Origin: Caloramator fervidus
GTDB taxonomy: Bacteria; Bacillota; Clostridia; Clostridiales; Caloramatoraceae
Direction of reading: 5' to 3'
DNA: 48,176 bases
Assembly (NCBI RefSeq): GCF_900108045.1
Contig: NZ_FNUK01000016.1
Coordinates: 1-48,176, forward strand
Below are positions 25,911 through 35,567 of this stretch, piece after piece. The notes below the pieces were generated by a model. The model worked only from the letters and a program-made list of their open reading frames with translations. It did no database searches and was not told the DNA's origin. The translations under genes were made by a program, and so were the position numbers. The first letter of the stretch is position 1. Every line of letters begins with the position of its first letter.

Positions 25911-26405
25911 TTACCTATAATTTGTAAACTGTAACTCTATTCCAAAATCCTTACTCCTTAAATTATGAATAACTGCTTGTAAATCATCTTTGCTTTTTCC
26001 TGAAACTCTTATTATATCATCCATAATTTGTGCTTGAACTTTTAATTTCATGTTTTTAATCTCTTGAACAATCTCCTTAGCCTTTTCTTTTGAAATTCCA
26101 TTTTTTATCTTTATAACCTGTCTTACTGTTCCTGACGTTGCTGCTTCAACCTTTCCTTCATCTAAAAATTTAGGTGACACTCCTCTTTTAACCATCTTAG
26201 CTTTTAAAATTTCAATAATGCTTTTTAGTTTAAATTCATCCTGAGCATGAATTTTTATTTCATCCTTTTTATTAAACTCAATCTCAGCAATAATTCCTTT
26301 AAAATCATATCTTTGGGATATTTCCTTTAAGGCTTGATTTATTGCATTATCTATTTCCTGAAGATCAGGCTTTGAAACTATATCAAAAGAATATGTTCCT
26401 GCCAT
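25911..26405 (-). CDS. YajQ-family nucleotide-binding protein
   Basis: Small cytoplasmic protein of two ferredoxin-like repeats (164 residues). It opens MAGTYSFDIVSKPDLQEIDN and contains SQRYDFKG and DDIRVSGKSKDDLQ, hallmarks of YajQ. Some YajQ proteins bind cyclic di-GMP and act as effectors with transcription factors; whether this one does cannot be told. The frame is open to 26435, but AAGGAGG lies 6 bases before ATG 26405, which also aligns with the family start. First gene of a unit with the CsoR-like regulator. Confidence 0.92.
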   Translation of the reverse strand: MAGTYSFDIVSKPDLQEIDNAINQALKEISQRYDFKGIIAEIEFNKKDEIKIHAQDEFKLKSIIEILKAKMVKRGVSPKFLDEGKVEAATSGTVRQVIKIKNGISKEKAKEIVQEIKNMKLKVQAQIMDDIIRVSGKSKDDLQAVIHNLRSKDFGIELQFTNYR

Positions 26406-26440
26406 AGTTACCTCCTTATGTAAAAAAACTTTCAAAATAT

Positions 26441-26469
26441 ATGATATAATAAAATTTAAATTTACTCAA
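26441..26469 (-). promoter_or_regulatory. Probable promoter of yajQ
   Basis: TTGAGT (26469-26464), 17 bases, TATCAT (26446-26441; 5 of 6 match), about 35 bases before ATG 26405 and just after the end of tcdA. Confidence 0.5.
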
Positions 26470-26475
26470 TTACTT

Positions 26476-27192
26476 TTATTTATTTTTTCCAAAAACCAAA
26501 TCCTTAATTACCTCTCCTGCTATAATAAGTCCTGCCACAGAAGGAACAAAGGCTATGCTTCCAGGAATATGCCTTTTAAAAGAAGCCTCTTCTGATGGTA
26601 ATGGTCTTATTGGCGGCTCCTTAGAATAAACAACTTTTAATTTTTTTATTCCCATTTTTTTTAGCTCATGCCTCATAACCTTTGCTAAAGGGCAAACACT
26701 TGTTTTATATATATCTTCAACCTCAAATTTTGTAGGATCAAGTTTATTTCCAGCTCCCATACTACTTATAATAGGTATTTTAAGCTCATTACACTTTACA
26801 ATAAGTTCAATCTTTGATGATATAGTATCTATAGCATCTACCACATAATCAATTTTTTCATTAAAAAATTTATGTATATTATCTTTATTTACAAACTCTT
26901 TAATAGGAATAACTTGTGCATTTGGATTAATTTCCTTTATTCTTTCTGCCATAACATAAACTTTTGGTTTTCCAATAGTATTATAAGTTGCATGTATTTG
27001 CCTATTTAAATTAGTTATACAAATATCATCACCATCAATTAAAATTAACTTTCCAACTCCTGAACGAGCTAAAGCTTCAACGGTAAACGAACCTACACCA
27101 CCTATTCCAAATACTGCTACTGTACTCTTATTTAATATATCAATACCTTCTTTACCTATTAAAAGCTCTGTTCTTGAAAATGGCCCTAGCAT
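26476..27192 (-). CDS. tcdA: tRNA threonylcarbamoyladenosine dehydratase TcdA (ThiF/E1 family)
   Basis: ATP-dependent enzyme that cyclises t6A37 of tRNA to ct6A. It shows the E1-like fold: AVFGIGGVGSFTVEALARSGVG (nucleotide loop, about 29-50), LIDGDDICITNLNRQ, VVDAIDTISSKIELI, ISSMGAGNKLDPTKF and TSVCPLAKVMRHELKK, typical of TcdA rather than MoeB or ThiF (no CxxC zinc pairs). Length 238. AAGGAGG lies before ATG 27192. It begins 18 bases after the 6S RNA end, the same order as Bacillus subtilis aspS-6S-yrvM. With no promoter of its own it may be fed by read-through of the 6S gene. Confidence 0.92.
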   Translation of the reverse strand: MLGPFSRTELLIGKEGIDILNKSTVAVFGIGGVGSFTVEALARSGVGKLILIDGDDICITNLNRQIHATYNTIGKPKVYVMAERIKEINPNAQVIPIKEFVNKDNIHKFFNEKIDYVVDAIDTISSKIELIVKCNELKIPIISSMGAGNKLDPTKFEVEDIYKTSVCPLAKVMRHELKKMGIKKLKVVYSKEPPIRPLPSEEASFKRHIPGSIAFVPSVAGLIIAGEVIKDLVFGKNK

Positions 27193-27210
27193 ATAAACCT
27201 CCTTACATAT

Positions 27211-27390
27211 AAAAACCCACCGTACCGCTGGATGGAATGATTGAACCTGCTTCTCTGCAGGTGGGTGCCCTCCCCCATGCTTCTTGTTTCCTACTCAAGG
27301 TAGGCCTACATTCCACATGAGGAGTCCAGGCTCCCTTTTCATGGGTGTTGGCTCAATACATAATCCATCCTGACGAATACGGCAGGCTTT
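27211..27390 (-). ncRNA. ssrS: 6S RNA
   Basis: Regulator of sigma-A RNA polymerase that mimics an open promoter. The minus-strand transcript begins near AAAGCCTGCCGTATTCGTC (27390 down) and ends near CGGTACGGTGGGTTTTT (to 27211). The outer ends pair (GCCTGCCGTA with TACGGTGGG, allowing wobbles), closing a long rod of about 180 bases with the central purine/pyrimidine bubble expected of 6S. A local hairpin CCACCTGCAGAGAAGCAGG lies in the 3' half, and the T-run gives termination. The location between aspS and tcdA is the same as bsrA (6S-1) in Bacillus subtilis. Ends are estimated to within a few bases. Confidence 0.9.
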
Positions 27391-27397
27391 TTTATAT

Positions 27398-27426
27398 AAT
27401 ATAACACCTTTTTTTTAAAATATCAA
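27398..27426 (-). promoter_or_regulatory. Promoter of the 6S RNA
   Basis: TTGATA (27426-27421), 17 bases, and TGT-TATATT (-10 at 27403-27398, extended). The predicted start at about 27390 matches the 5' end of the folded RNA. It overlaps the aspS 3' flank, where no separate terminator is visible. Confidence 0.8.
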
Positions 27427-27444
27427 TAGCAATCTAAATTGTAA

Positions 27445-29238
27445 TTAAAGGCTCTTCTTTTTTTCTATTACAGAAATTCCAAGTTCATCTAATTGCTTTT
27501 CATCAACTGTTGATGGCGCACTAGTTAAAGGACATACTGCATTTTGGTTCTTAGGGAAAGCTATAACATCTTTAATGTTATCCGTTCCTGTTAAGAACAT
27601 AACTATTCTATCAAATCCAAAAGCTAATCCGCCATGTGGAGGAGGCCCGTATTTAAAGGCTTCAAGAAGAAAACCAAATTTTTCATAAGCCTTATCCATA
27701 GTAAGGCCTAAAGCTTTAAACATTCTCTCTTGAAGTTTTGTATCATGAATTCTAATGCTTCCTCCACCTATTTCCTCTCCATTTAAAACTAAATCATATG
27801 CCTTTGCCCTAACTTTATCAGGATCTGTTTCTAAAAGATCTATGTCCTCATCCATAGGACTTGTAAACGGATGGTGCATTGCAACATATCTTCCTTCTTC
27901 TTCATCATATTCAAGTAAAGGAAACTCTACAACCCAAACAAACTTAAAATCTTTATTACAAGGTCCAATAAGATTTAACTTTTTACCAAGATCAAGCCTT
28001 AATGCCCCAAGGGAAGCAAACACAACCTTAGGTTTATCAGCAACTATTAAAAGTAAATCTCCTACTTCTACCTGCATTTTAGATTTAATCATATTCAATT
28101 CTTCTTCTGATAAAAATTTTGCAATAGGAGATTTTACTTCATTTTCCTTAAAAGCAATCCAAGCAAGTCCTTTAGCACCATAAGTTTTAGCAATTTCTTC
28201 TAATTTGTCTATTTCCTTTCTTGAAAAGTTTGCACAACCTTTAGCATTTATTCCCCTTACTGTTCCACCATTTGCCACAGCATCCTTAAATACTTTAAAG
28301 TTACTATCCTTTACAATATCGCTTATGTCAACAAGCTCTAATCCAAATCTTATATCTGGTTTATCTGAACCAAATCTTTCCATAGCCTCTTTATAGGTAA
28401 TCCTTGGGAAAGGTATAGGAATATCTACATTTAGTATTTCTTTAAAAAGTCTTTGGATAAGTCTCTCATTTAACTCTATAACATCATCAACATCAACAAA
28501 TGACATTTCAATATCTATTTGTGTAAACTCAGGCTGCCTATTAGCTCTTAAATCCTCATCTCTAAAACATCTTACTATTTGAAAATATCTATCAAAACCT
28601 GAAACCATTAAAAGCTGCTTAAAAATTTGTGGTGATTGAGGTAAAGCATAAAATTTTCCTGGGAAATTACGACTTGGAACTAAATAATCCCTTGCTCCTT
28701 CTGGAGTACTTTTTGTAAGCATAGGAGTTTCAATTTCTAAAAATCCATTCTCATCCATAAAATCTCTAACAACCTTAGCAGCTTTATGTCTTATCATTAT
28801 ATTTCTTTGTAAATCAGGTCTTCTAAGATCTAAATACCTATATTTTAATCTAACTGCTTCTGACGCATCTAAATTTTCTTTTATGTATATAGGTGGAGTT
28901 TCAGACTCTGAAAAAATCCTAAGTTCTTTTCCTTTTACTTCTATATATCCTGTAGGAATATTAGGATTTGGTGATTCCCTTAAAACAACCTCCCCAACAA
29001 CTGCAATAACATATTCGCTTCTTAAAAGCTGTGCCTTTTCAAATGCCTCTTTATTTATTTCATCACCAAAAACAATTTGAACAATTCCTGTTCTATCCCT
29101 AAGGTCAACAAACACAAGTCCCCCAAGGTCTCTTCTTTTTTGAACCCATCCCATAAGAATAACCTGCTGACCAACATGACATTCTCTAAGTTCCCCACAC
29201 ATATGGGTTCTTTTTAATCCTTTTAAACTTTCAGCCAT
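27445..29238 (-). CDS. aspS: Aspartyl-tRNA synthetase, bacterial type
   Basis: Class IIb synthetase charging tRNA(Asp). N-terminal OB fold (GWVQKRRDLGGLVFVDLRDR, 30-49), motif 2 CFRDEDLRANRQPEFTQID, an inserted GAD domain in the middle, and motif 3 GLAFGFDRIVMFLTG. The 597 residues match bacterial-type AspRS. The Leu in RRDLGG is found in tRNA(Asp)-specific enzymes (non-discriminating ones often have His), so it is probably discriminating; that is inference. It lies 10 bases after hisS, the standard hisS-aspS pair, and is followed by the 6S RNA. No T-box leader precedes the pair. Confidence 0.97.
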   Translation of the reverse strand: MAESLKGLKRTHMCGELRECHVGQQVILMGWVQKRRDLGGLVFVDLRDRTGIVQIVFGDEINKEAFEKAQLLRSEYVIAVVGEVVLRESPNPNIPTGYIEVKGKELRIFSESETPPIYIKENLDASEAVRLKYRYLDLRRPDLQRNIMIRHKAAKVVRDFMDENGFLEIETPMLTKSTPEGARDYLVPSRNFPGKFYALPQSPQIFKQLLMVSGFDRYFQIVRCFRDEDLRANRQPEFTQIDIEMSFVDVDDVIELNERLIQRLFKEILNVDIPIPFPRITYKEAMERFGSDKPDIRFGLELVDISDIVKDSNFKVFKDAVANGGTVRGINAKGCANFSRKEIDKLEEIAKTYGAKGLAWIAFKENEVKSPIAKFLSEEELNMIKSKMQVEVGDLLLIVADKPKVVFASLGALRLDLGKKLNLIGPCNKDFKFVWVVEFPLLEYDEEEGRYVAMHHPFTSPMDEDIDLLETDPDKVRAKAYDLVLNGEEIGGGSIRIHDTKLQERMFKALGLTMDKAYEKFGFLLEAFKYGPPPHGGLAFGFDRIVMFLTGTDNIKDVIAFPKNQNAVCPLTSAPSTVDEKQLDELGISVIEKKKSL

Positions 29239-29248
29239 ATTACCCCTC

Positions 29249-30511
29249 CTAAACCCTTTGTAAAAGTATCTTATAAAGATCGCTTAAAACTATATCCTCT
29301 TCTTTTCCTGTTTCCATTTCCTTAAGCCTTGCTTTATTACTATCAATCTCTTCATCTCCAAGAACAATTACATATTTTGCACCTATTTTATTGGCATATT
29401 TCATTTGAGCTTTTAAAGATTTATTCATAAGGTCCCTTTCACAGGGTATTCCCTTATTTCTTAAATCAAAAACTATCTTTGAGGCTTCATCCTTAGCTTT
29501 ATCACCTATAGTTGCAACATATAATAATACTCCCTTTGGCTTTGGTATTTCAATTCCTCTTGCTTCTAACGTTAAAATCAATCTTTCAATTCCTAGTCCA
29601 AAACCAACAGCAGGCATATCAGGACCGCCTATTTCTTTTATTAAATTATTATACCTTCCACCACCACATATAGTTAGATTTTCCTTTATGCTACTTGTAA
29701 TTATTTCAAATACAGTTTGAGTATAATAATCAAGACCTCTTACAATATGTGGGTCAACCTCATAGGGAATATTTAAAATATCAAGCTCATGTTTTAATCC
29801 CTCAAAATGATTTTTGCAATTTTCACATACATAATCAGTTATAACTGGAGCATCTTTAACTATTGCTTGACAAGTCTTTTCCTTGCAATCAAGTATTCTT
29901 AGCGTATTTCTTTCAAATCTATCCTTACAAACATCACAAAGTTTATCATAATTATCTTTTAAATAATTCTTTAAAGCCTCATTGTAATTTTTTCTACATT
30001 CTTGACAGCCTATGTTATTTATATTAACCTTTAGATTATCAAGCCCAAGCCTTTTTAAGAAGGTCATAGCAAGAGAAATAACTTCAGCATCAGCAGAAGG
30101 AGAAGGAGAGCCAAATAACTCTACTCCAAATTGATGATGTTCTCTTAGTCTTCCTGCTTGCACATTTTCATATCTAAATACAGGAGTTATATAGTAAAGT
30201 TTTGTAGGTTGAGTATCAAAATGAAGTCCATGTTCAATAAAAGCCCTAACAGCAGGAGCAGTTCCTTCAGGTTTTAAAGTTATACTTCTTCCTGCTTTAT
30301 CGTTGAATGTATACATTTCCTTTTGAACTATATCTGTAGTTTCTCCAACTCCCCTCAATATAAGTTCAGTATGTTCAAAGGTAGGAGTTCTCATTTCATG
30401 ATATCCAAATTCAAAACAAATTTTTCTAATTTCACCTTCAATGTAATGCCATTTATATGACTCCTTTGGAAGAACATCCTTAGTTCCCTTAGGTGCTTGA
30501 GTTAGCATCAT
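29249..30511 (-). CDS. hisS: Histidyl-tRNA synthetase
   Basis: Class II synthetase charging tRNA(His). It opens with [16 protein letters not shown], motif 2 region [22 protein letters not shown], the histidine A loop [26 protein letters not shown], and motif 3 [13 protein letters not shown]; the anticodon-binding domain follows. The 420 residues are typical. Two ATGs are adjacent; AAAGGGAGG favours the first (30511). A cluster of Cys near 190-240 (CQECRKN, CDVCKD, CENCKN) is common in the clostridial enzyme. It forms an operon with aspS. Confidence 0.97.
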   Translation of the reverse strand: MMLTQAPKGTKDVLPKESYKWHYIEGEIRKICFEFGYHEMRTPTFEHTELILRGVGETTDIVQKEMYTFNDKAGRSITLKPEGTAPAVRAFIEHGLHFDTQPTKLYYITPVFRYENVQAGRLREHHQFGVELFGSPSPSADAEVISLAMTFLKRLGLDNLKVNINNIGCQECRKNYNEALKNYLKDNYDKLCDVCKDRFERNTLRILDCKEKTCQAIVKDAPVITDYVCENCKNHFEGLKHELDILNIPYEVDPHIVRGLDYYTQTVFEIITSSIKENLTICGGGRYNNLIKEIGGPDMPAVGFGLGIERLILTLEARGIEIPKPKGVLLYVATIGDKAKDEASKIVFDLRNKGIPCERDLMNKSLKAQMKYANKIGAKYVIVLGDEEIDSNKARLKEMETGKEEDIVLSDLYKILLQRV

Positions 30512-30552
30512 TTAACCTCCCTTTTCATAGTAGGCTATATTATAAACAAAAA

Positions 30553-30572
30553 CCGCCCCTTCTAAGGGACGG
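30553..30572 (-). terminator. Terminator between hemZ and hisS
   Basis: On the minus strand CCGTCCCT and AGGGGCGG pair (one G-T) around TAGA, followed by TTTTTG. The segment 30512-30598 also has a TATAAT just past the T-run that could drive hisS, without a good -35. Confidence 0.8.
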
Positions 30573-30598
30573 AATTTTTCACTTTTAAGTAAATATTA

Positions 30599-32017
30599 TC
30601 AATAAGTTAAAGGGCTGTCAATTAACTTTTTTAGTTTTTTATTTATTTGTTCATCAATTCTATTAATATATTCTTTAATATCTTTAAGGTTTGCTACTCT
30701 TTCTATTCTTCCGCTATCTTCATAAATTATTTTAGTTACTGCATCAGCCCCTAAGGCAACAACAGTAGTTGATTCTGATATCATTTGTATATTATAAATG
30801 CATTCTTTCCCAAAATAACTATACCCTATATTTTCAAGGGGGCTTACCATATTTTTTTGCCTATACATATAATAGGGCCTCATTCCCATATACCTTACAT
30901 ATTTTGTAGCTATATCATACATTTTATTAGCTGTATCTTTATCTCCCTTAAACATTTTTTCATTTAAAATAGAAGCTCTTTTTATTGCCATTGTATGAAT
31001 TGTTATACTATCAGGATTTAAATCTGCTATTTTTTTCATTGTCTTTTTTATATGCTCTTCATTCTCATTTGGTAGTCCTATTATAATATCCATATTTATG
31101 TTATCAAAACCACATTCCCTTGCAACATAAAATTTTTCCACAACATCATCAACACTGTGTTTTCTCCCTATTAAGTTTAAAGTTTCTTGATTCATAGACT
31201 GAGGATTTATGCTTATTCTAGAAACAAAATTCTTTTTTAATATGTTTAATTTTTTCCTATTCAAAGAGTCAGGCCTTCCTGCCTCAACTGTAAACTCCCT
31301 TAAATCATTAACACAAATAAGTTCATTAATCCAAGATAAAAAATCCTCTAATTCATATTCATTTAATGAAGTAGGTGTTCCTCCCCCTATATAAAGGGTA
31401 TCAATTTTTACTTTATTCTCATTTAAGAAATTTACAATTGAATAAAATTCCTTTTTTAAAGCCAAAAGATAATCTGAAACTTGTTTATTTCCATAATAAG
31501 GATTTGAAGTAAAAGAACAATAAGAACATCTTGTAGGGCAAAATGGTATGCCAATATATAATCCTACAGATTTTGAAGGTGGCTTTAAATACTTTGATTC
31601 ATTTTTAGCAACCTCCAAAACAAGTTCTGCCTTTTCACTTGATACTAGATATTCTTCTACGAGCATATTTTTAATCTCATCTTCTGAAAAGCCTTTACTT
31701 AAAGCATCATGAACTATCTTTGTAGGCCTTATACCAACAAGTATTCCCCAAAGCATAGACACTCCGGTGATATTTTCAAATAACTTTAAAACAACCTTTT
31801 TTATTGCGTTTTTTAATTCTTTTTTATCATTGGATTTTAATTTATACTCTTTAATAAAATCTTTATATCTACACAAAACACTGCCATTATTTTCATCATA
31901 CACAACTTCCAAATCGCAATTATCCTCTACAAATTCTATTTCTTCCTTTGGAATATATAAAGATACTATATGAAAAACTTCATATCTAAAATCATGTCCT
32001 TTTAACCCTATCTTCAC
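30599..32017 (-). CDS. hemZ: Coproporphyrinogen dehydrogenase HemZ-like radical SAM protein
   Basis: Radical SAM enzyme of the HemN/HemZ family (472 residues). The Fe-S cluster motif is CPTRCSYC in GIPFCPTRCSYCSF, near residue 157; YIGGGTPTSL and ISINPQSMNQETLNLIGR follow, as in this family. A long N-terminal part of about 150 residues before the radical SAM core is typical of clostridial HemZ. The textbook role is oxygen-independent conversion of coproporphyrinogen III to protoporphyrinogen, but no other haem gene is nearby and the true activity in fermenting clostridia is unsettled. Last gene of the relA-dtd-MBL-HTH-hemZ run. Confidence 0.85.
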   Translation of the reverse strand: MKIGLKGHDFRYEVFHIVSLYIPKEEIEFVEDNCDLEVVYDENNGSVLCRYKDFIKEYKLKSNDKKELKNAIKKVVLKLFENITGVSMLWGILVGIRPTKIVHDALSKGFSEDEIKNMLVEEYLVSSEKAELVLEVAKNESKYLKPPSKSVGLYIGIPFCPTRCSYCSFTSNPYYGNKQVSDYLLALKKEFYSIVNFLNENKVKIDTLYIGGGTPTSLNEYELEDFLSWINELICVNDLREFTVEAGRPDSLNRKKLNILKKNFVSRISINPQSMNQETLNLIGRKHSVDDVVEKFYVARECGFDNINMDIIIGLPNENEEHIKKTMKKIADLNPDSITIHTMAIKRASILNEKMFKGDKDTANKMYDIATKYVRYMGMRPYYMYRQKNMVSPLENIGYSYFGKECIYNIQMISESTTVVALGADAVTKIIYEDSGRIERVANLKDIKEYINRIDEQINKKLKKLIDSPLTY

Positions 32018-32029
32018 ATATTTCTCCCC

Positions 32030-32215
32030 TTACAAATCCTTTCTTATTCTATCCTTTAAAAGTTTTAATTCTTCTTCTGTTATATTCAATTCCCTTGCAA
32101 TTTCACTATCCTTAAGGCCACTGCTTAATAATTCCATATAAGCATCATAATCAATATCGTCCAATAAAGGATTCTCATAATCTAAAAATCTACTTTTATA
32201 ATTTTTCTTTTTCAT
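32030..32215 (-). CDS. Small HTH-like protein, 61 residues
   Basis: Short basic/acidic protein beginning MKKKNYKSRFLDYENPLL. The second half, SSGLKDSEIARELNITEEEL, has the spacing of a helix-turn-helix of the homeodomain-like type (helix, SEIARELN, turn, ITEEELKLL). GGGGGGAG precedes the ATG. It is 14 bases before hemZ and about 50 bases after the MBL gene, in the same direction. I do not know the function; a DNA-binding or small regulatory role is only suggested by the HTH pattern. Confidence 0.75.
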   Translation of the reverse strand: MKKKNYKSRFLDYENPLLDDIDYDAYMELLSSGLKDSEIARELNITEEELKLLKDRIRKDL

Positions 32216-32233
32216 AAAACTCCCCCCTCTTTA

Positions 32234-32258
32234 GGCATACTTCTCCTTCTAGTATGCC
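32234..32258 (-). other. Intercistronic hairpin upstream of the 61-residue gene
   Basis: GGCATACT (32234-32241) and AGTATGCC (32251-32258) with a 9-base loop, between the MBL gene and the small HTH gene. No T-run follows, so it is more likely an RNA processing or stability element than a terminator. Confidence 0.45.
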
Positions 32259-32268
32259 CAAAACAACT

Positions 32269-32889
32269 TTATTCATTCAAAAAAGGGTTAAATCTCTTTT
32301 CTTTTCCAATTGTAGTTGAGGGGCCATGACCTGGAAAAACTTTTACATTGTCCTCAAAAATTAAAAGCTTATTCTTAATAGAATTTATTATATCATCATA
32401 AGACCCTTTTGGAAAATCTGTTCTTCCTATTGACCCTTGAAACAAGGTATCTCCTGTTATTAAAATATCACCTATTTTAAAAGTTAAGCTTCCAGGAGTA
32501 TGTCCTGGAGTTTCTATAACCTCTACTTCAATACTTCCTATTTTAACTTTATCTTTTTCACTGATAAATTCATCAGGTATAAAAGGTTTTATATTCCTAA
32601 AAATAGGAAGAAGCTCTTGTGTACCTCCGTTAACTAAATACTCATCTTCTTTGCTCATCAATACTTTAGCATCTGTTTTTTCTTTTATCTTTTCAACTCC
32701 TGCTATATGATCTCCATGACCATGGGTAAGTAAAATGTATTTAACACAAAGTCCCAATTCCTCACATCTTTTTAAAACTTTATCTGGAGTTCCGCCAGGA
32801 TCTATGATGGCACATTCCTTAGTCTTTTCATCTCCTACTATATAACAGTTGGCTTGAAAATAACCTAAAGTAAAAACTTCAAATATCAT
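32269..32889 (-). CDS. MBL-fold hydrolase, glyoxalase II-like
   Basis: Metallo-beta-lactamase fold protein of 206 residues. Metal-binding motif THGHGDH near 55-61, a later HTPGSL and GDTLFQGSIGRTDFP, and the terminal FPGHGPSTTIGKE provide the usual ligands. The short form lacks the C-terminal helical substrate domain of true glyoxalase II, so hydroxyacylglutathione hydrolase is only one possibility; other thioester hydrolases share these motifs. It lies 9 bases after dtd in the relA run, an arrangement common in clostridia. Confidence 0.9.
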   Translation of the reverse strand: MIFEVFTLGYFQANCYIVGDEKTKECAIIDPGGTPDKVLKRCEELGLCVKYILLTHGHGDHIAGVEKIKEKTDAKVLMSKEDEYLVNGGTQELLPIFRNIKPFIPDEFISEKDKVKIGSIEVEVIETPGHTPGSLTFKIGDILITGDTLFQGSIGRTDFPKGSYDDIINSIKNKLLIFEDNVKVFPGHGPSTTIGKEKRFNPFLNE

Positions 32890-32898
32890 ATCATCACC

Positions 32899-33348
32899 TC
32901 AAAAGTTTTTCTTACTGTCAATAAGCAATGTGACAGGCCCATCATTTATAAGCTCAACTTGCATATAAGCTTGAAATTGACCGGTTTGAACATTATCAAT
33001 ATACCTTTTACATTCTTTAATAAACTCGTTATACATCTTTTCTGCATGTTCAGGCTTTGCTGCCATCATAAAATTAGGCCTTCTTCCTTTTCTGCAATCT
33101 CCATAGAGGGTAAACTGTGAAACTACAAGCAAAGATCCCTTAACATCTATTAAGGATAAATTCATTTTTCCATTTTCATCTTCAAATATTCTCAAATTGC
33201 AAACTTTATCAGCCATATATTTTACATCATCTAAAGTATCGCTATCTTCAACTCCAAGCAAAACTAAAATACCATCATCTATCTTTCCTACTAACCTATC
33301 CTCTACCATAACAGATGCTCTTTTTACCCTTTGAACAACTGCTCTCAT
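32899..33348 (-). CDS. dtd: D-aminoacyl-tRNA deacylase
   Basis: Hydrolyses D-amino acids from mischarged tRNA. The 149 residues are the standard length. [16 protein letters not shown] at the start, the [17 protein letters not shown] motif and the NDGPVT loop (Gly-Pro cis motif) near the C-terminus are the two active-site signatures. It is 10 bases after relA and 9 before the MBL gene. Given a D-ornithine pathway in this genome it may also be useful against D-amino-acid mischarging, though dtd is near universal in bacteria. Confidence 0.96.
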   Translation of the reverse strand: MRAVVQRVKRASVMVEDRLVGKIDDGILVLLGVEDSDTLDDVKYMADKVCNLRIFEDENGKMNLSLIDVKGSLLVVSQFTLYGDCRKGRRPNFMMAAKPEHAEKMYNEFIKECKRYIDNVQTGQFQAYMQVELINDGPVTLLIDSKKNF

Positions 33349-33358
33349 ATATTCACCC

Positions 33359-35506
33359 CTAGCTTAGATTTCTGTAAACGTCAATTACTCCGTTTATTTT
33401 TCTAAAATCTTTTATTAGTTTTTGTATCTGTTCAACGCTTGTAACTTCAACCGTTAAATTAATTAAAGCCAAATTATTTTTTGTTCTTGCATTAATAGCC
33501 TTAATCGGAAGTTTAGAACTTGTAAGAATGCTAGATATATCAGTAATAAGCCCATGTCTATCATTTGCCTCAATGAATATCTCTGCTAAGAAAGTTGCAT
33601 TATGCTCTCCCGTCCAGCTAGCTTCCACAACCCTATCTGGTTCCTCCTTAGAAAGATACTTAAAATTACTGCAGTCCTTTCTATGAATTGAAATTCCTCT
33701 TCCCCTTGTGATAAATCCAATAATTTCATCTCCAGGAACTGGATTACAGCACTTTGCAAACCTTACAAATAAATTCTTTTCCCCTTCTACTACAATACCA
33801 GGTTTTTTAATTTCAGTCTTCTTTTCTTTTTTATCTTTTTCTTCAACTATTTTAGGTTCTTCCTTTTTAAGTTCTTCTTTAAATTTATTTATAACCTGAT
33901 GAACAGTTAAAGCTCCATTTCCTATTGCTGAATAAAGATCCTCTAAGTTAGTAAAATTAAATTTCTTTAAAACAGTCTCTACGTATTCATGCTTTAATAG
34001 TTCATTTACATTAAGCCCCTGCCTTTTAGCTTCCTTTTCAAAACTTTCCTGTCCCTTTTCTATGTTTTCTTCTTTAAAGGTTCTTTTAAACCACTGCTTT
34101 ATCTTACTTTTGGCCTGAGAACTTTTTACAATATTTAGCCAATCTCTACTTGGTCCCTTTGAATTAGTTGAAGTTATTATCTCTACAATATCACCTGTTT
34201 TTAATTTATAATCAAGTGGTACCATTCTACCATTAACTTTAGCTCCGATGCACTTATTTCCTATGTCTGTATGAATTTTATAAGCAAAATCAATAGGCGT
34301 AGAATCTACAGGAAGGTTTATTACAGCCCCCTTTGGTGTAAACACAAAAACTTCGTCCGAAAAAAGATCTATTTTAACGTTTTCCATAAACTCTTTGGCA
34401 TCTTTTGCTTCCTTTTGAAGCTCTAAAATTTGTCTTAACCATTGAAGTTTTTCATCTATATCAAGGTTTTTATTATTAATTCCTTCTTTATACTTCCAAT
34501 GAGCAGCAATACCATACTCAGCTGTTCTATGCATTTCCCATGTCCTAATCTGAATTTCAAAAGGCTGTCCATTAGGTCCAATAACCGTAGAATGAAGAGA
34601 TTGATACATATTTGGTTTTGGCATAGCTATATAATCTTTAAATCTACCAGGTATTGGCTTCCAAAGAGTATGAACAATCCCTAAAGTAGCATAACAATCC
34701 TTTACAGTATCAACTATAATCCTAACAGCCAAAAGGTCAAAGATTTGGTCAAAAGTTTTATTTTTATAATGCATTTTTCTATAAATACTATAAAAATGCT
34801 TAGGTCTTCCTTCTATATCCGCCCTAATCCCTGCCTGTTCTAGCTTTTCCTTTAAAATATTTATTATTTCATTTATCTCTTTTTCCCTTTCTATCCTTTT
34901 CTTTTGAACTTTGGCAACAAGATCATAATACTCTTCTGGATGTAAATATCTTAAAGCAAGGTCCTCAAGTTCCCACTTTATCTTATAAATACCAAGTCTA
35001 TGGGCTAAAGGCGCATATATATCCAATGTTTCTTGAGCCTTTGCTTTTTGTTTTTCAGGGGGCAAATACTTTAAAGTTCTCATATTATGAAGTCTATCTG
35101 CAAGCTTTATAAGAATAACTCTTATATCTTTTGCCATTGCAATCAAAACTTTTCTTATGTTTTCCGCCTGTTGTTCTTCTTTAGACTTATATTCTATTTT
35201 ACCAAGCTTTGTAACCCCATCAACTAATTCTGCAATACTTTCATTAAATTCTCTTTTTAAATCATCATAACTTAAATGGGTATCTTCAACAACATCATGT
35301 AAGAGGGCAGCGCAAATAGTATCAGTATCAAGACCCATTTCTATAAGTATAAGAGCAACCTCAACAGGATGTAAAATATACGGATCCCCTGATTCTCTAA
35401 CTTGACCTTCATGTGCCTTTTCGGCTACGTGATATGCTTTTTTTACCATTTCAATATCTACATCTAGGTTGTTCTCCTTAATCTTGTCTAAAAGCCTCTG
35501 TAACAT
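33359..35506 (-). CDS. relA: Bifunctional (p)ppGpp synthetase/hydrolase Rel
   Basis: Stringent-response enzyme of 715 residues with all domains: an N-terminal HD hydrolase domain ([10 protein letters not shown]; His70, Asp71), [12 protein letters not shown], the synthetase domain ([11 protein letters not shown] and [26 protein letters not shown]), the TGS domain from about 385 ([24 protein letters not shown]), a Cys/zinc-finger-like part ([16 protein letters not shown]), and a C-terminal ACT domain. The HD pair and the ED motif are intact, so both synthesis and hydrolysis are expected, as in the single Rel of Firmicutes. Its leader carries a hairpin. Confidence 0.97.
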   Translation of the reverse strand: MLQRLLDKIKENNLDVDIEMVKKAYHVAEKAHEGQVRESGDPYILHPVEVALILIEMGLDTDTICAALLHDVVEDTHLSYDDLKREFNESIAELVDGVTKLGKIEYKSKEEQQAENIRKVLIAMAKDIRVILIKLADRLHNMRTLKYLPPEKQKAKAQETLDIYAPLAHRLGIYKIKWELEDLALRYLHPEEYYDLVAKVQKKRIEREKEINEIINILKEKLEQAGIRADIEGRPKHFYSIYRKMHYKNKTFDQIFDLLAVRIIVDTVKDCYATLGIVHTLWKPIPGRFKDYIAMPKPNMYQSLHSTVIGPNGQPFEIQIRTWEMHRTAEYGIAAHWKYKEGINNKNLDIDEKLQWLRQILELQKEAKDAKEFMENVKIDLFSDEVFVFTPKGAVINLPVDSTPIDFAYKIHTDIGNKCIGAKVNGRMVPLDYKLKTGDIVEIITSTNSKGPSRDWLNIVKSSQAKSKIKQWFKRTFKEENIEKGQESFEKEAKRQGLNVNELLKHEYVETVLKKFNFTNLEDLYSAIGNGALTVHQVINKFKEELKKEEPKIVEEKDKKEKKTEIKKPGIVVEGEKNLFVRFAKCCNPVPGDEIIGFITRGRGISIHRKDCSNFKYLSKEEPDRVVEASWTGEHNATFLAEIFIEANDRHGLITDISSILTSSKLPIKAINARTKNNLALINLTVEVTSVEQIQKLIKDFRKINGVIDVYRNLS

Positions 35507-35533
35507 AATAGCCCTCTTTCCATTGTAAAATTT

Positions 35534-35556
35534 ATGGCTGGTTAAAAACCAGCCAT
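35534..35556 (-). terminator. Hairpin in the relA leader / apt terminator
   Basis: ATGGCTGGTT (35534-35543) and AACCAGCCAT (35547-35556), a perfect 10-bp stem with a 3-base loop, followed on the minus strand by AAATTTTAC. It lies downstream of the predicted relA promoter, so it may both stop apt read-through and attenuate relA. Confidence 0.65.
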
Positions 35557-35567
35557 GTTTTTAATAT

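Noticed and set aside
27193-27444. SRP RNA or a tRNA in the aspS-tcdA gap
   Set aside because: The closing stem, the promoter position and the synteny fit 6S RNA, and no cloverleaf or SRP Alu-domain pattern was seen.
30512-30598. T-box in front of hisS-aspS
   Set aside because: The only structure is a simple terminator hairpin followed by a T-run; there is no specifier loop region or T-box core.
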